The notes under the pieces: model-generated | What the model saw: only the letters and a program-made list of their open reading frames with translations | Databases searched by the model: none | Told to the model about the DNA's origin: nothing | Part shown: positions 45,092 through 52,662 of the stretch, in pieces | How positions within the stretch are numbered: position 1 is the first letter of the stretch | Layout: every line of letters starts with the position of its first letter | Program-made: the position numbers and the translations under genes | Assembly: GCF_021991835.1 (NCBI RefSeq) | Contig: NZ_JAHDAU010000007.1 | Coordinates: forward strand, 1 to 64,000 | Length of the DNA stretch: 64,000 bases | Source: Polaribacter sargassicola | Lineage (GTDB): Bacteria; Bacteroidota; Bacteroidia; Flavobacteriales; Flavobacteriaceae | Direction: 5' to 3'

Positions 45092-46756
45092 ATGAATATT
45101 GTAAAATCCGTAAAAACAATGGTAGCATTTATTTTTGTTACTCTTATGTTTTTTGTTTCAAAATTAAACGCTCAAGAGAAAAAAGAAGTACCATTAATTT
45201 TAGATATGGTACATCATAACCCAGGTGAAACACCATACGATTCTAAATACAACAATCCCCAAGTGATTAAGGAAATGGGATACAACGGAAAAGTTTATTT
45301 TTTGTTTGAATCTCCTGCACTGGCTATTAATTGGGAGTCTGTAGGTACAGATATTTTACCTAAAGGAACCGAGGATCGTAAATGGGTAGATGATAAGGCT
45401 GCACAAATTAAAAAAATGCATGCAGCTTGTAAAGAAGAAAATATGGCAATTTATGCCATGTCTGATTTGGTTTTGTTTCCAAAAAGGTTGATTGAAAAAT
45501 ATAACATTCAAGATACTTTTGGAGACCCTAATAATGCACTAACAGAAAAATTAATTAGGGCACAAATAAATGAAATGTTTGATCAATTTCCAGATTTGGA
45601 TGGTTTAGTGGTTCGTATTGGAGAAACTTATTTGCACGATGCTCCATATCATTTAGGAGCAATTAAGGATAAAAAAAATCCAGAAAAAACAATTATTCCT
45701 TTAATCAATATACTAAAACAAGAGATTTGTGAAAAAAGAGACAAGCAACTTATTTTTCGTACATGGGGAGCTTTTGATACTAATTTAGAAAATTATATGA
45801 AGGTAAGTAATGCTATAGAACCTCATAAAAACTTAATTATTAGTATTAAACATTGTGAGGGAGATTTCCATAGATCTAATGCATTTAGTAAAGTAATTGG
45901 TCAAGGACGTCATCGTCAAATTATCGAAGTACAATCAGCTCGTGAGTACGAAGGGAAAGGAGCATATCCTAATTATATTGCTAATGGTGTTATTGATGGA
46001 TTTGAAGAGCATAATAGAATGCCAGAAGAAAGAATTAATAGCATTAAAGAATTTGTAAATACAAAACCAGAATTATATGCTGGTATTTGGACATGGTCTC
46101 GTGGAGGAGGTTGGGATGGACCTTATATTAAAGATGAATTATGGTGTGATTTAAATTCTTGGGTTATGGCACAATGGGGACAAAACACAGACCAAACCGA
46201 AGAATTTATTTTTAATAGATATGCAACAGAGCGTTTAGGTTTAAAAGGTAATGATATTGCCAAGTTTAGAAGGCTGTGTTTACTGTCTGCAGAAGCTGTA
46301 GTTAGAGGTAGAAATAGTACTTATAGAGATATGAATCCTTGGTGGACAAGAGACCAAGGTATTGCTTGGCCAATGGTTGTAAAAGGTAAGACAGAACAAT
46401 TAAGAAACTTGGCACAAAAAGATGAATCAATAGCAAAATGGAAAACGATTGTTAAGATTGCTAAATCTATAGATTGGCCCAACGAAGAAACTAAAAATCA
46501 TGCTATTGGTTCTTCGGAATATGGTTTAAGATTGTATCAAATATATAGAGCACTTGTGTATATGAAATATGCTGATGATAACGGAAATACTGCTGATGTT
46601 AAAAAATGGATTAAAGTATACGATAAAGCTTGGGCAGATTATAACAAATTAGCAAAAGAATATAGCACAATTGCAACTTTATATACAGAAGATTATAAGA
46701 GGCATATTGCTAATAATGCAGGTTTAAAAGTAAATAAGTTAAGAAAAGAAAAATAA
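45092..46756 (+). CDS. Exported protein of unassigned family, TIM-barrel glycosidase-like
   Basis: 554 residues with a signal peptide ending KLNAQEK. I cannot assign a family. The pattern of alternating strands and helices suggests a (beta/alpha)8 barrel: PLILDMVHHNPGE near residue 33, KVYFLFESPALAINWES, MAIYAMSDLVLFPKR, DLDGLVVRIGETYLHD near residue 170, QLIFRTWGAFD, NLIISIKHCEGDFH and LYAGIWTWSRGGGWDGP near 330. The conserved-looking acidic residues in RIGETYLHD and KHCEGDFH are candidate catalytic groups. The layout is somewhat like GH67/GH115 alpha-glucuronidase-type barrels, but this is only an impression. A C-terminal helical region (residues about 385-554) follows. It is the last gene of the GH43/GH78-like operon and ends before a strong terminator. 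Confidence 0.7.
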   Translation: MNIVKSVKTMVAFIFVTLMFFVSKLNAQEKKEVPLILDMVHHNPGETPYDSKYNNPQVIKEMGYNGKVYFLFESPALAINWESVGTDILPKGTEDRKWVDDKAAQIKKMHAACKEENMAIYAMSDLVLFPKRLIEKYNIQDTFGDPNNALTEKLIRAQINEMFDQFPDLDGLVVRIGETYLHDAPYHLGAIKDKKNPEKTIIPLINILKQEICEKRDKQLIFRTWGAFDTNLENYMKVSNAIEPHKNLIISIKHCEGDFHRSNAFSKVIGQGRHRQIIEVQSAREYEGKGAYPNYIANGVIDGFEEHNRMPEERINSIKEFVNTKPELYAGIWTWSRGGGWDGPYIKDELWCDLNSWVMAQWGQNTDQTEEFIFNRYATERLGLKGNDIAKFRRLCLLSAEAVVRGRNSTYRDMNPWWTRDQGIAWPMVVKGKTEQLRNLAQKDESIAKWKTIVKIAKSIDWPNEETKNHAIGSSEYGLRLYQIYRALVYMKYADDNGNTADVKKWIKVYDKAWADYNKLAKEYSTIATLYTEDYKRHIANNAGLKVNKLRKEK

Positions 46757-46792
46757 TAGTTTAGATTATTTGTTTGTAAGTGTTTTTTAAAA

Positions 46793-46826
46793 AATCAAGA
46801 TTAAATTCTAATCTTGATTTTTTTTT
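46793..46826 (+). terminator. Rho-independent terminator of the polysaccharide locus
   Basis: Stem AATCAAGAT / ATCTTGATT with a 9-base loop and a run of T on the + strand, 36 bases after the stop of the last locus gene. It marks the 3' end of the 46-kb + strand block. Confidence 0.8.
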
Positions 46827-46888
46827 GGGGTTAAAAACTACTGGTGTTTATATAGAACATCAATTCTTATCAAAATCTGAAAAGTAAA

Positions 46889-46920
46889 AAAGCCTTAAAA
46901 TCATATGATTTTAAGGCTTT
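46889..46920 (-). terminator. Terminator of tRNA-Pro (perfect 32-base palindrome)
   Basis: AAAGCCTTAAAATCAT is followed by its exact reverse complement. On the - strand a T-rich run follows, so it suits termination of the tRNA transcript; on the + strand it could act as a back-up terminator for the operon upstream. Confidence 0.7.
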
Positions 46921-46936
46921 AATTTTTATTACTTAG

Positions 46937-47011
46937 TCGGGGTGGCAGGATTCGAACCTGCGACCTCCTCGTCCCAAACGAGGCGCGATGACCGGGCTAC
47001 GCTACACCCCG
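46937..47011 (-). tRNA. tRNA-Pro, anticodon UGG
   Basis: Read on the - strand, the gene begins CGGGGTGTAGC, has an anticodon stem CCTCG/CGAGG with loop TTTGGGA (anticodon TGG, proline) and a T-loop GTTCGAATC, and ends CACCCCG pairing with the 5' CGGGGTG, then discriminator A. CCA is not encoded, as usual in Bacteroidota. All four arms can be folded. Confidence 0.95.
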
Positions 47012-47037
47012 AAAATGTAAAAATTTAGTGTAGTTTA

Positions 47038-47055
47038 TCTCGAGCGAAGTCGAGA
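47038..47055. repeat. Short inverted repeat TCTCGA-GCGAAG-TCGAGA
   Basis: Six-base arms with a GCGAAG centre. The core (CTCGACTTCGCTCGAG on the other strand) resembles short repeats scattered through intergenic regions of many Flavobacteriia genomes. It sits between the tRNA and a partial tRNA copy. Confidence 0.6.
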
Positions 47056-47073
47056 GGCTACATCCCGAAAATG
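47056..47073. repeat. Partial copy of the tRNA-Pro 5' end and leader
   Basis: GCTACATCCCGAAAATG at 47057-47073 differs by one base from GCTACACCCCGAAAATG at 47001-47017, which covers the first 11 bases of tRNA-Pro and its upstream flank. It is a remnant of a duplicated tRNA or of a recombination event next to it. Confidence 0.65.
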
Positions 47074-47149
47074 ATTGTTCATTTAAGGAGTGCAAATATA
47101 GAATAATATTTATATATTGTATTACTTTTTTTAATTAATTTTTAATGAT

Positions 47150-48235
47150 ATGAAACTTTGTATTTCTGTATTATTTTTTTTGATTTTAATGCCTTTGTCA
47201 TTTTTTTGTCAAAATGATGAATATGAGTTAATTGTATCAGATTTAACAATTCCGTGGGGATTTACTTTTTTACCAGATAATTCTATGTTAATAACAGAAA
47301 AGGAAGGGAAATTGATTCATTTTAAAGAGGGTAAAAAGATAGAAATAGCTAATGTTCCAAAAGTTTATTACAGAGGACAAGGTGGTTTTTTAGATGTAGA
47401 ATTGCATCCTAATTATAAAGAAAACGGATGGATTTATTTTACATACACATCATCAGAAGGAAAAGGTAATGGCGGAAATACTGCTCTAATGAGAGCTAAG
47501 TTAAAAAACAATCAATTAATTGATAAGCAAGTTTTGTACAAAGCAAGCCCTAATACAACAACAACTTATCATTTTGGATCTAGAATTACTTTTGATAAAG
47601 AAAACCATGTTTATTTTAGTATTGGAGATAGAGGAAACAGAGATGTTAATCCGCAAGATATAACTAAAGATTGTGGTAAAATTTATAGATTAAATGATGA
47701 TGGAACCATACCAAAAGATAATCCTTTTGTAAATAATAAATATGCCAAAAAAGCTATTTATAGCTACGGACATAGAAATCCACAAGGAATGGAAATAAAT
47801 CCATTTACTAACGAAATTTGGTCTCATGAACATGGACCAAAAGGAGGTGATGAAATAAATATTATTAAAAAAGGGAAAAACTATGGTTGGCCTAAAGCAA
47901 GTTTTGGTGTAAATTATAGTGGCACAAAATTTACAGATAAAACATCAATACCAGGTATGGAAAATCCAATTCATTATTGGACACCTTCTATAGCACCAAG
48001 CGGAATGGCTTTTATTAGCAGTGATAAATATGGTAAATGGAAAGGAAACTTACTAGTAGGTTCTTTAAAATTTCAGTATTTAAGTAGGTGTATTTTAAAA
48101 GATAATAAAGTTTTTAAAGAGGTAAAATTACTTAAAGATATTGGTAGAGTACGTTCTGTAGAACAAGGTTTAGACGGTTATATTTATATTGGTGTAGAAA
48201 ATTTAGGAATTGTAAAATTATTACCAAAACAATAA
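47150..48235 (+). CDS. PQQ-dependent soluble sugar dehydrogenase-like protein
   Basis: 361 residues, exported (hydrophobic start ending near LSFFCQ). It belongs to the beta-propeller family of soluble aldose/glucose dehydrogenases that use PQQ. Recognisable segments are TIPWGFTFLPDNSMLITEKEG, YRGQGGFLDVELHPNY, YHFGSRITFD near residue 143 (the His is the expected catalytic base), FSIGDRGNRD, YSYGHRNPQGMEINP near 208, and WSHEHGPKGGDEINI. It would oxidise sugars in the periplasm and pass electrons to the respiratory chain. It is separated from the polysaccharide locus by a terminator and a tRNA, so it may or may not belong to it. No PQQ synthesis genes are nearby. Confidence 0.87.
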   Translation: MKLCISVLFFLILMPLSFFCQNDEYELIVSDLTIPWGFTFLPDNSMLITEKEGKLIHFKEGKKIEIANVPKVYYRGQGGFLDVELHPNYKENGWIYFTYTSSEGKGNGGNTALMRAKLKNNQLIDKQVLYKASPNTTTTYHFGSRITFDKENHVYFSIGDRGNRDVNPQDITKDCGKIYRLNDDGTIPKDNPFVNNKYAKKAIYSYGHRNPQGMEINPFTNEIWSHEHGPKGGDEINIIKKGKNYGWPKASFGVNYSGTKFTDKTSIPGMENPIHYWTPSIAPSGMAFISSDKYGKWKGNLLVGSLKFQYLSRCILKDNKVFKEVKLLKDIGRVRSVEQGLDGYIYIGVENLGIVKLLPKQ

Positions 48236-48336
48236 TTGTTACAAATAAAAGATTAGTACTATTTAGCAATTTTTTATTCCTATTTTCTGATAACAAAAAT
48301 TTATAAACTTTAATACTTTAAAGTTGAAAAAAACAA

Positions 48337-48344
48337 TATTTTTG
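48337..48344 (+). promoter_or_regulatory. Candidate -7 element TATTTTTG of trxB
   Basis: Matches the Bacteroidota -7 consensus TAnnTTTG, with the trxB ATG 21 bases downstream at 48366. No good TTG was found at the -33 position. It supports the ATG start rather than the in-frame TTG at 48324. Confidence 0.42.
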
Positions 48345-48365
48345 TTACAAACAATTTTAGAAAAA

Positions 48366-49313
48366 ATGTCAGATACTATAGAAAAAATAAAATGTTTAAT
48401 AATTGGATCTGGACCTGCAGGTTATACAGCAGCAATTTATGCAGCAAGGGCAGATATGAAACCAGTTATGTATACAGGAATGCAAATGGGAGGTCAATTA
48501 ACAACAACAACAGAAGTTGATAATTTTCCTGGTTATGCAGAAGGTACAGATGGTACTGCAATGATGACAGATTTACAAAAACAAGCAGAACGTTTTGGTA
48601 CCGAAGTTCGTTTTGGTATGGTAACAAAAGTAGATTTAAGTAAAGAGGTTGGTGGTATTCATAAAATTATTGTTGATGAATCTAAAGAAATTGAAGCAGA
48701 AACAGTAATTATATCTACAGGTGCAACTGCAAAATATTTAGGATTAGAAAGCGAACAACGTTTAATAGGTGGTGGAGTTTCTGCTTGTGCAACTTGTGAT
48801 GGTTTTTTCTATAAAGGACAAGATGTAATTGTTGTTGGAGCAGGAGATACAGCGGCAGAAGAAGCAACTTATTTGGCTAATATTTGTAAAAAAGTAACAT
48901 TATTAGTTCGTAAAGATTATATGAGAGCTTCTAAGGCAATGCAACACAGAGTTAATAAAACTGAAAATATAGAAGTTTTATATAATACAGAAATAGATGA
49001 GGTTTTAGGAGATAATGTTGTAGAAGGTGTAAGAGCAATTAATAATAAAACCAAAGAAACTACAAACATACCTGTAACAGGTGTATTTATAGCAATTGGT
49101 CATAAACCAAATTCAGACTTATTTAAAGGTGTTTTAGATATGGATGAAACAGGATATTTAATTACTAAAGGTAAATCATCTAAAACTAATTTACCAGGAG
49201 TTTTTGCTGCTGGTGATATTCAAGATAAAGAATATAGACAAGCAGTTACAGCAGCTGGTTCTGGTTGTATGGCAGCTTTAGATGCAGAACGTTATTTGGG
49301 CGCTTTAGAATAA
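48366..49313 (+). CDS. trxB: Thioredoxin-disulfide reductase
   Basis: 315 residues; reduces thioredoxin with NADPH in the cytoplasm. The N-terminal FAD site is IIGSGPAGYTAAIYAAR, the redox-active pair is CATC (in SACATCDGF near residue 135), the NADPH site is VVGAGDTAAEEATYL, and GDIQDKEYRQAVTAAGSGCMAA forms the C-terminal FAD contact. The start is the ATG at 48366; an in-frame TTG at 48324 would add 14 residues, but a promoter-like element lies inside that stretch. It is a single-gene unit, ended by the terminator at 49335-49372. Confidence 0.96.
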   Translation: MSDTIEKIKCLIIGSGPAGYTAAIYAARADMKPVMYTGMQMGGQLTTTTEVDNFPGYAEGTDGTAMMTDLQKQAERFGTEVRFGMVTKVDLSKEVGGIHKIIVDESKEIEAETVIISTGATAKYLGLESEQRLIGGGVSACATCDGFFYKGQDVIVVGAGDTAAEEATYLANICKKVTLLVRKDYMRASKAMQHRVNKTENIEVLYNTEIDEVLGDNVVEGVRAINNKTKETTNIPVTGVFIAIGHKPNSDLFKGVLDMDETGYLITKGKSSKTNLPGVFAAGDIQDKEYRQAVTAAGSGCMAALDAERYLGALE

Positions 49314-49334
49314 TTTTTTGATTATAATATTGTT

Positions 49335-49372
49335 AAAAAAAGAGATTACATTTATGTAATCTCTTTTTTTTT
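49335..49372 (+). terminator. Terminator downstream of trxB
   Basis: Stem AGAGATTACA / TGTAATCTCT with loop TTTA, flanked by A and T runs, 22 bases after the trxB stop. The A-run on the other side would also allow use in the reverse direction. Confidence 0.85.
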
Positions 49373-49458
49373 GAATAAAAATTTACAGATATGATATTCA
49401 TCATAATTTAAAATTACTAAATTATTGACATTTGTAGCATAATTAAAATATTATAAAT

Positions 49459-50043
49459 ATGTTTTATCAGAAAAGAAAGAATATTGCAATTTTGGGAGTC
49501 TTTGCAATGTTTTTATTTACTTCAAGTAAATTTTACTCTCAAGAATATAATGTAGATACTAAAAATTCTTCATTATTAGTATATGGTACTTCAAACATCC
49601 ATGACTGGGAAATTGAAACTGAAAATCAAACAGGAGTTATCTCTATAGAAACTGCTGATGAATTTCAAATTAAAAAACTCAATTTTACAGTTGAAGCAGA
49701 AAGTTTAAAAAGTGGAAAAAGCGGAATGGATAAAAACACTTACAAAGCTTTAAACACAAAAGAATTTAAAACTATTAAGTTTCAATTTGTAAAATCAGAA
49801 AAAATTACAGATTTAAAAGATGGAAATTTTAAAATTAAAGCAAAAGGAAATTTAACAATTGCAGGTGTTACAAAAGAAATTTCATTAGATTTTAATTTAA
49901 ATGTAAATGGAGAAACTATAAAACTTGTAGGAGAAAAATCAATAAAAATGACAGATTATAAAGTAGATCCTCCAACAGCATTGTTAGGTACCATAAAAAC
50001 TGGCGATACGGTAACAATTAAATTCAATACAATTTTAAACTAA
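49459..50043 (+). CDS. YceI family lipid-binding-like protein
   Basis: 194 residues with a signal peptide ending FYSQE. The YceI fold is an extended lipocalin-like barrel known to bind polyisoprenoids such as ubiquinone-type lipids. Family segments are YNVDTKNSSLLVYGTSNIHDWEIETE at the start, FTVEAESLKSGKSGMDKNTYKALNTKEFKTIKF in the middle and NLTIAGVTKEISLDF. It starts a trio with a porin and a second YceI-like gene. The substrate of this member is unknown; a role in lipid-soluble carrier transfer in the periplasm is possible. Confidence 0.85.
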   Translation: MFYQKRKNIAILGVFAMFLFTSSKFYSQEYNVDTKNSSLLVYGTSNIHDWEIETENQTGVISIETADEFQIKKLNFTVEAESLKSGKSGMDKNTYKALNTKEFKTIKFQFVKSEKITDLKDGNFKIKAKGNLTIAGVTKEISLDFNLNVNGETIKLVGEKSIKMTDYKVDPPTALLGTIKTGDTVTIKFNTILN

Positions 50044-50071
50044 TTAGAAACTATATAAATACAAAAAGGAT

Positions 50072-51370
50072 ATGAAAACAATATTAAAAAGAACATTAAT
50101 AGTAGCGTTAACCCTGGCGGGGATGGGGATTTTTGCTCAACAAGATAGAGATTTAGACAATTTTAGATATACAGATAAAAGAGGTATAAGTGTTTTTGAA
50201 ACACCAAAAACAACAACTACTACTTTTGATGGATTAAAAGTAAGACTTGGTGGTTCTTTTGCTCTTCAATTTCAAGGAATAAGCCACGAAAATTCAGATT
50301 TATCTGGTATAGAATTACAAGCAATCGGATCTAATTTTAATTTAGCAACTGCAAATTTAGATATAGATGTAGCTTTGTATGATGGTGTTAATATGCATTT
50401 AAGAACTTTTTTATCTTCTCGTCATCATAATGAAACTTATGTAAAAGGTGGATATTTACAAGTAGATAAGTTAGATTTTGTAAAAGAAGGTTTTATGGAA
50501 GATTTTATGCAGTATGCTACAATTAGAGTTGGACACATGGAAAACAACTATGGAGATGCTCATTTTAGAAGAAGTGATAATGCACAAACAGTTCACAACC
50601 CTTTTGTAGGAAATTTAATTATGGATTCTTACACAACAGAAGTAGGTGCAGAGTTACTTTTAAGAAAAAATGGTTTTTTAGGAATGGTAGGTGTTACAAA
50701 TGGTAAATTAAACCAATCTGTAGAAAAATCTGCTATCGGAGATGAGCCTGCAGAAGATGGTAAAAGTGGTGGAGCTTCTTTTTTGGCTAAACTAGGATAT
50801 GATAAACAAATTAATGAAGATTTAAGAGTAAGATTTACAGGATCTATGTATAATACAGGTTATGTGCCAAATTCTTACTTGTATTCTGCAGACAGAGCTG
50901 GTTCTAGATATTATGGAGTTATGATTGCAGAGTCTGCAACTTCTGATAATTTTAGATCAGGTAGATACAATCCTAATTTAAAAAACAGTATTACCGCAAT
51001 AATGTTTAACCCATTTGTAAAATACAAAGGATTAGAGTTTTTTGGAACAATTGAAACAGCTTCTGGTAAAGCAACAGCAGAGGTAGATGATAGAACAGCA
51101 AATCAATTTGCAGGAGAACTTTTATACAGATTTGGTAAAAATGAAAACTTATACATTGGTGGACGTTATAATACTGTAGATTCTGAAGAAATGACAGGAG
51201 AAGACATTACTATAAAAAGATCTCAATTAGTTGCAGGTTGGTTCATGACAAAAAACATTTTAATGAAAATGGAATATGTAAACCAAAAATATGAAGGTTT
51301 TGCAACAACAAGTACTTTAAACGATGGTAAATTTAACGGAGTTATATTAGAAGCAGCAATTAGTTTTTAA
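50072..51370 (+). CDS. Outer-membrane porin-like beta-barrel protein
   Basis: 432 residues with a signal peptide ending GIFAQQ. The protein alternates short hydrophobic strands with polar loops (KVRLGGSFALQFQGISHE, YATIRVGHMENNYGD, FLAKLGYDKQINEDLRVRFTGSMYNTG) and ends in Phe (LEAAISF), both typical of 16-18-stranded porins. I assign no named porin family. It is 28 bases after the first YceI gene and followed by a terminator before the second YceI gene. The presence of YceI on both sides suggests that the trio handles a small hydrophobic or ionic substrate at the envelope. Confidence 0.75.
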   Translation: MKTILKRTLIVALTLAGMGIFAQQDRDLDNFRYTDKRGISVFETPKTTTTTFDGLKVRLGGSFALQFQGISHENSDLSGIELQAIGSNFNLATANLDIDVALYDGVNMHLRTFLSSRHHNETYVKGGYLQVDKLDFVKEGFMEDFMQYATIRVGHMENNYGDAHFRRSDNAQTVHNPFVGNLIMDSYTTEVGAELLLRKNGFLGMVGVTNGKLNQSVEKSAIGDEPAEDGKSGGASFLAKLGYDKQINEDLRVRFTGSMYNTGYVPNSYLYSADRAGSRYYGVMIAESATSDNFRSGRYNPNLKNSITAIMFNPFVKYKGLEFFGTIETASGKATAEVDDRTANQFAGELLYRFGKNENLYIGGRYNTVDSEEMTGEDITIKRSQLVAGWFMTKNILMKMEYVNQKYEGFATTSTLNDGKFNGVILEAAISF

Positions 51371-51406
51371 TACAGTAAAATAGTAAATTTGCTAGTATTT
51401 TAGTAA

Positions 51407-51447
51407 AATAAACCTCTTATAAGTTAAAAATAAGAGGTTTATTTATT
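51407..51447 (+). terminator. Terminator after the porin gene
   Basis: Stem ATAAACCTCTTA / TAAGAGGTTTAT with an 11-base loop, followed by T-rich sequence, 37 bases after the porin stop. It separates the second YceI-like gene from the first two. Confidence 0.75.
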
Positions 51448-51479
51448 TAAAAAAGTTATATTGTATAAAAAGAAAAACT

Positions 51480-52061
51480 ATGAAAAAAATATTTGTTTTA
51501 ATAATAGTTTTGTTAACCTTATTTTCCTTTACTAAAAGAAATCTGTTAAAAAAAGATACAGTTATAAAGATTGGTAAAGAAAGTAAGTTAGAAATTATTG
51601 GTACCACTAATTTAAATAAATTTAATTGTAATTTTAATTTCTTAGATTTTGATAAAACGATTCCTTTATCTTTTCAAACAAAGGATAATAAGATTTATTT
51701 TAAAGATGCTATTTTAAAATTAAAAAACTCTTGTTTTGATTGTGGAAATAAAATGATGAATAAAGATTTTTATAAATTATTAAAATCAGAAAAATTTCCT
51801 CAAATATTATTAAATTTAAAAGAAGTAGAAAAAAAAGAAACTACTACAGAGGCTTTAGTAGAAATGACAATTGCAGGTGTCTCTAAAACCTATAAAATTC
51901 CGGTAATTACAGAAAATGATAATACAGAGCTTTTAGTTTCTGGAAAATTAAATTTAAATATAGAAGATTATCATTTAGAAGCACCAAAAAAAATGTTAGG
52001 TTTAGTTGTTGTTTCAGAAATGATAAATATTCATTTTAATTTAATTTTAAAAGAAAGCTAA
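51480..52061 (+). CDS. YceI-like protein
   Basis: 193 residues with an N-terminal hydrophobic signal. It shows the YceI core more weakly than the gene at 49459: LEIIGTTNLNKFNCNF at the start, MMNKDFYKLLKSEKFPQILLNLKEVEKKE in the middle, VEMTIAGVSKTYKIPV and DYHLEAPKKMLGLVVVSEMINIHF at the end. A Cys pair (NSCFDCGNKM) is present, unlike the first YceI protein. It is followed by a perfect palindromic terminator and probably transcribed on its own. Confidence 0.72.
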   Translation: MKKIFVLIIVLLTLFSFTKRNLLKKDTVIKIGKESKLEIIGTTNLNKFNCNFNFLDFDKTIPLSFQTKDNKIYFKDAILKLKNSCFDCGNKMMNKDFYKLLKSEKFPQILLNLKEVEKKETTTEALVEMTIAGVSKTYKIPVITENDNTELLVSGKLNLNIEDYHLEAPKKMLGLVVVSEMINIHFNLILKES

Positions 52062-52070
52062 ATATAAAAT

Positions 52071-52103
52071 AAAAGAGATTACAATATTGTAATCTCTTTT
52101 TTA
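52071..52103. terminator. Bidirectional terminator between convergent genes
   Basis: AAAAGAGATTACAAT followed by its exact reverse complement (30-base perfect palindrome, 52071-52100), ending in a T run on the + strand and, read the other way, also in T. It lies between a + strand and a - strand gene. Confidence 0.85.
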
Positions 52104-52132
52104 TAAGTAGTTTAACCAAGTAGTAAATATTA

Positions 52133-52579
52133 CTAAGCTGTAGTAGATGCTTTCATAGATTTTCTGTAAATAAAAGAATTAAAAATATTTCTTTTACCAA
52201 AATTATTCATAGATCTAGCATTTATAAATTTTCCGAAAAGTATTTTACTTACTCCAAAATATTCATATTTATTACCATCTGTAAAAGTAACTTCTAAAAG
52301 CATTCCTTTGTGATGCCAATCTGCTACTTGAAATTCTGTTATTGTTTTTTTGTAAGCTTCTAAATTAGCTTCTTTAGTTTCAGGAGCAATACTTACCAAA
52401 AAATGATAACCATCTATAATTTCTGTACTTTTTATTTCTGCTAACTCTTTTTCTGCTTCGTCTTGAAACTTATCAGGATGCCATTCTTTAACTAAATTTC
52501 TATAAGATTTTTTCAACTCTTTTAAATCGATAGCTCCTTCTACGTTAAAAAGTTTTTTATATTGTTTAATACGTTTCAT
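52133..52579 (-). CDS. J-domain protein with C-terminal KTSC domain
   Basis: 148 residues. The N-terminal 60 residues form a J-domain-like segment (KLFNVEGAIDLKELKKSYRNLVKEWHPDKF) with the HPD motif needed to stimulate Hsp70. The C-terminal part (LLEVTFTDGNKYEYFGVSKILFGKFINARSMNNFG, residues about 90-135) matches the KTSC domain, a small module of unknown function. It would work in the cytoplasm with DnaK. It is monocistronic as far as I can see, with its own promoter-like element upstream. Confidence 0.82.
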   Translation of the reverse strand: MKRIKQYKKLFNVEGAIDLKELKKSYRNLVKEWHPDKFQDEAEKELAEIKSTEIIDGYHFLVSIAPETKEANLEAYKKTITEFQVADWHHKGMLLEVTFTDGNKYEYFGVSKILFGKFINARSMNNFGKRNIFNSFIYRKSMKASTTA

Positions 52580-52601
52580 TTTATTATTTTCAAATTGCGT
52601 G

Positions 52602-52609
52602 CAAAACTA
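52602..52609 (-). promoter_or_regulatory. Candidate -7 element TAGTTTTG of the J-domain gene
   Basis: On the - strand this matches TAnnTTTG, 22 bases before the ATG (52579). No clear TTG was seen at the -33 position. Confidence 0.42.
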
Positions 52610-52662
52610 CTGATATTTAATTGATTAAAATATATTTTTTATAGGTAAAAAACGTTAAATAT

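Larger units (their letters stand above)
46757..47149. other. Intergenic region with terminators and tRNA-Pro
   Basis: A 393-base stretch without protein genes. It holds the terminator of the polysaccharide locus (46793-46826), a 32-base palindrome that terminates the tRNA transcript (46889-46920), tRNA-Pro (46937-47011), a short inverted repeat (47038-47055) and a partial copy of the tRNA 5' end (47056-47073). Confidence 0.8.

Noticed and set aside
47056..47073. A second tRNA gene
   Set aside because: Only the first 11 bases of the tRNA recur; no anticodon or T arm follows.
48324..48365. TTG start that would lengthen TrxB by 14 residues
   Set aside because: The added residues are not typical of TrxB and the stretch contains a -7-like element; ATG at 48366 gives a normal N-terminus.
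49425..49452. TTGACA followed by TATTAT as an E. coli-type promoter for the YceI gene
   Set aside because: Bacteroidota use a different -33/-7 consensus, and such AT-rich matches occur by chance.
49335..52103. AGAGATTACA shared by two terminators as a mobile repeat
   Set aside because: Each is a normal hairpin terminator; similarity is limited to a short stem.
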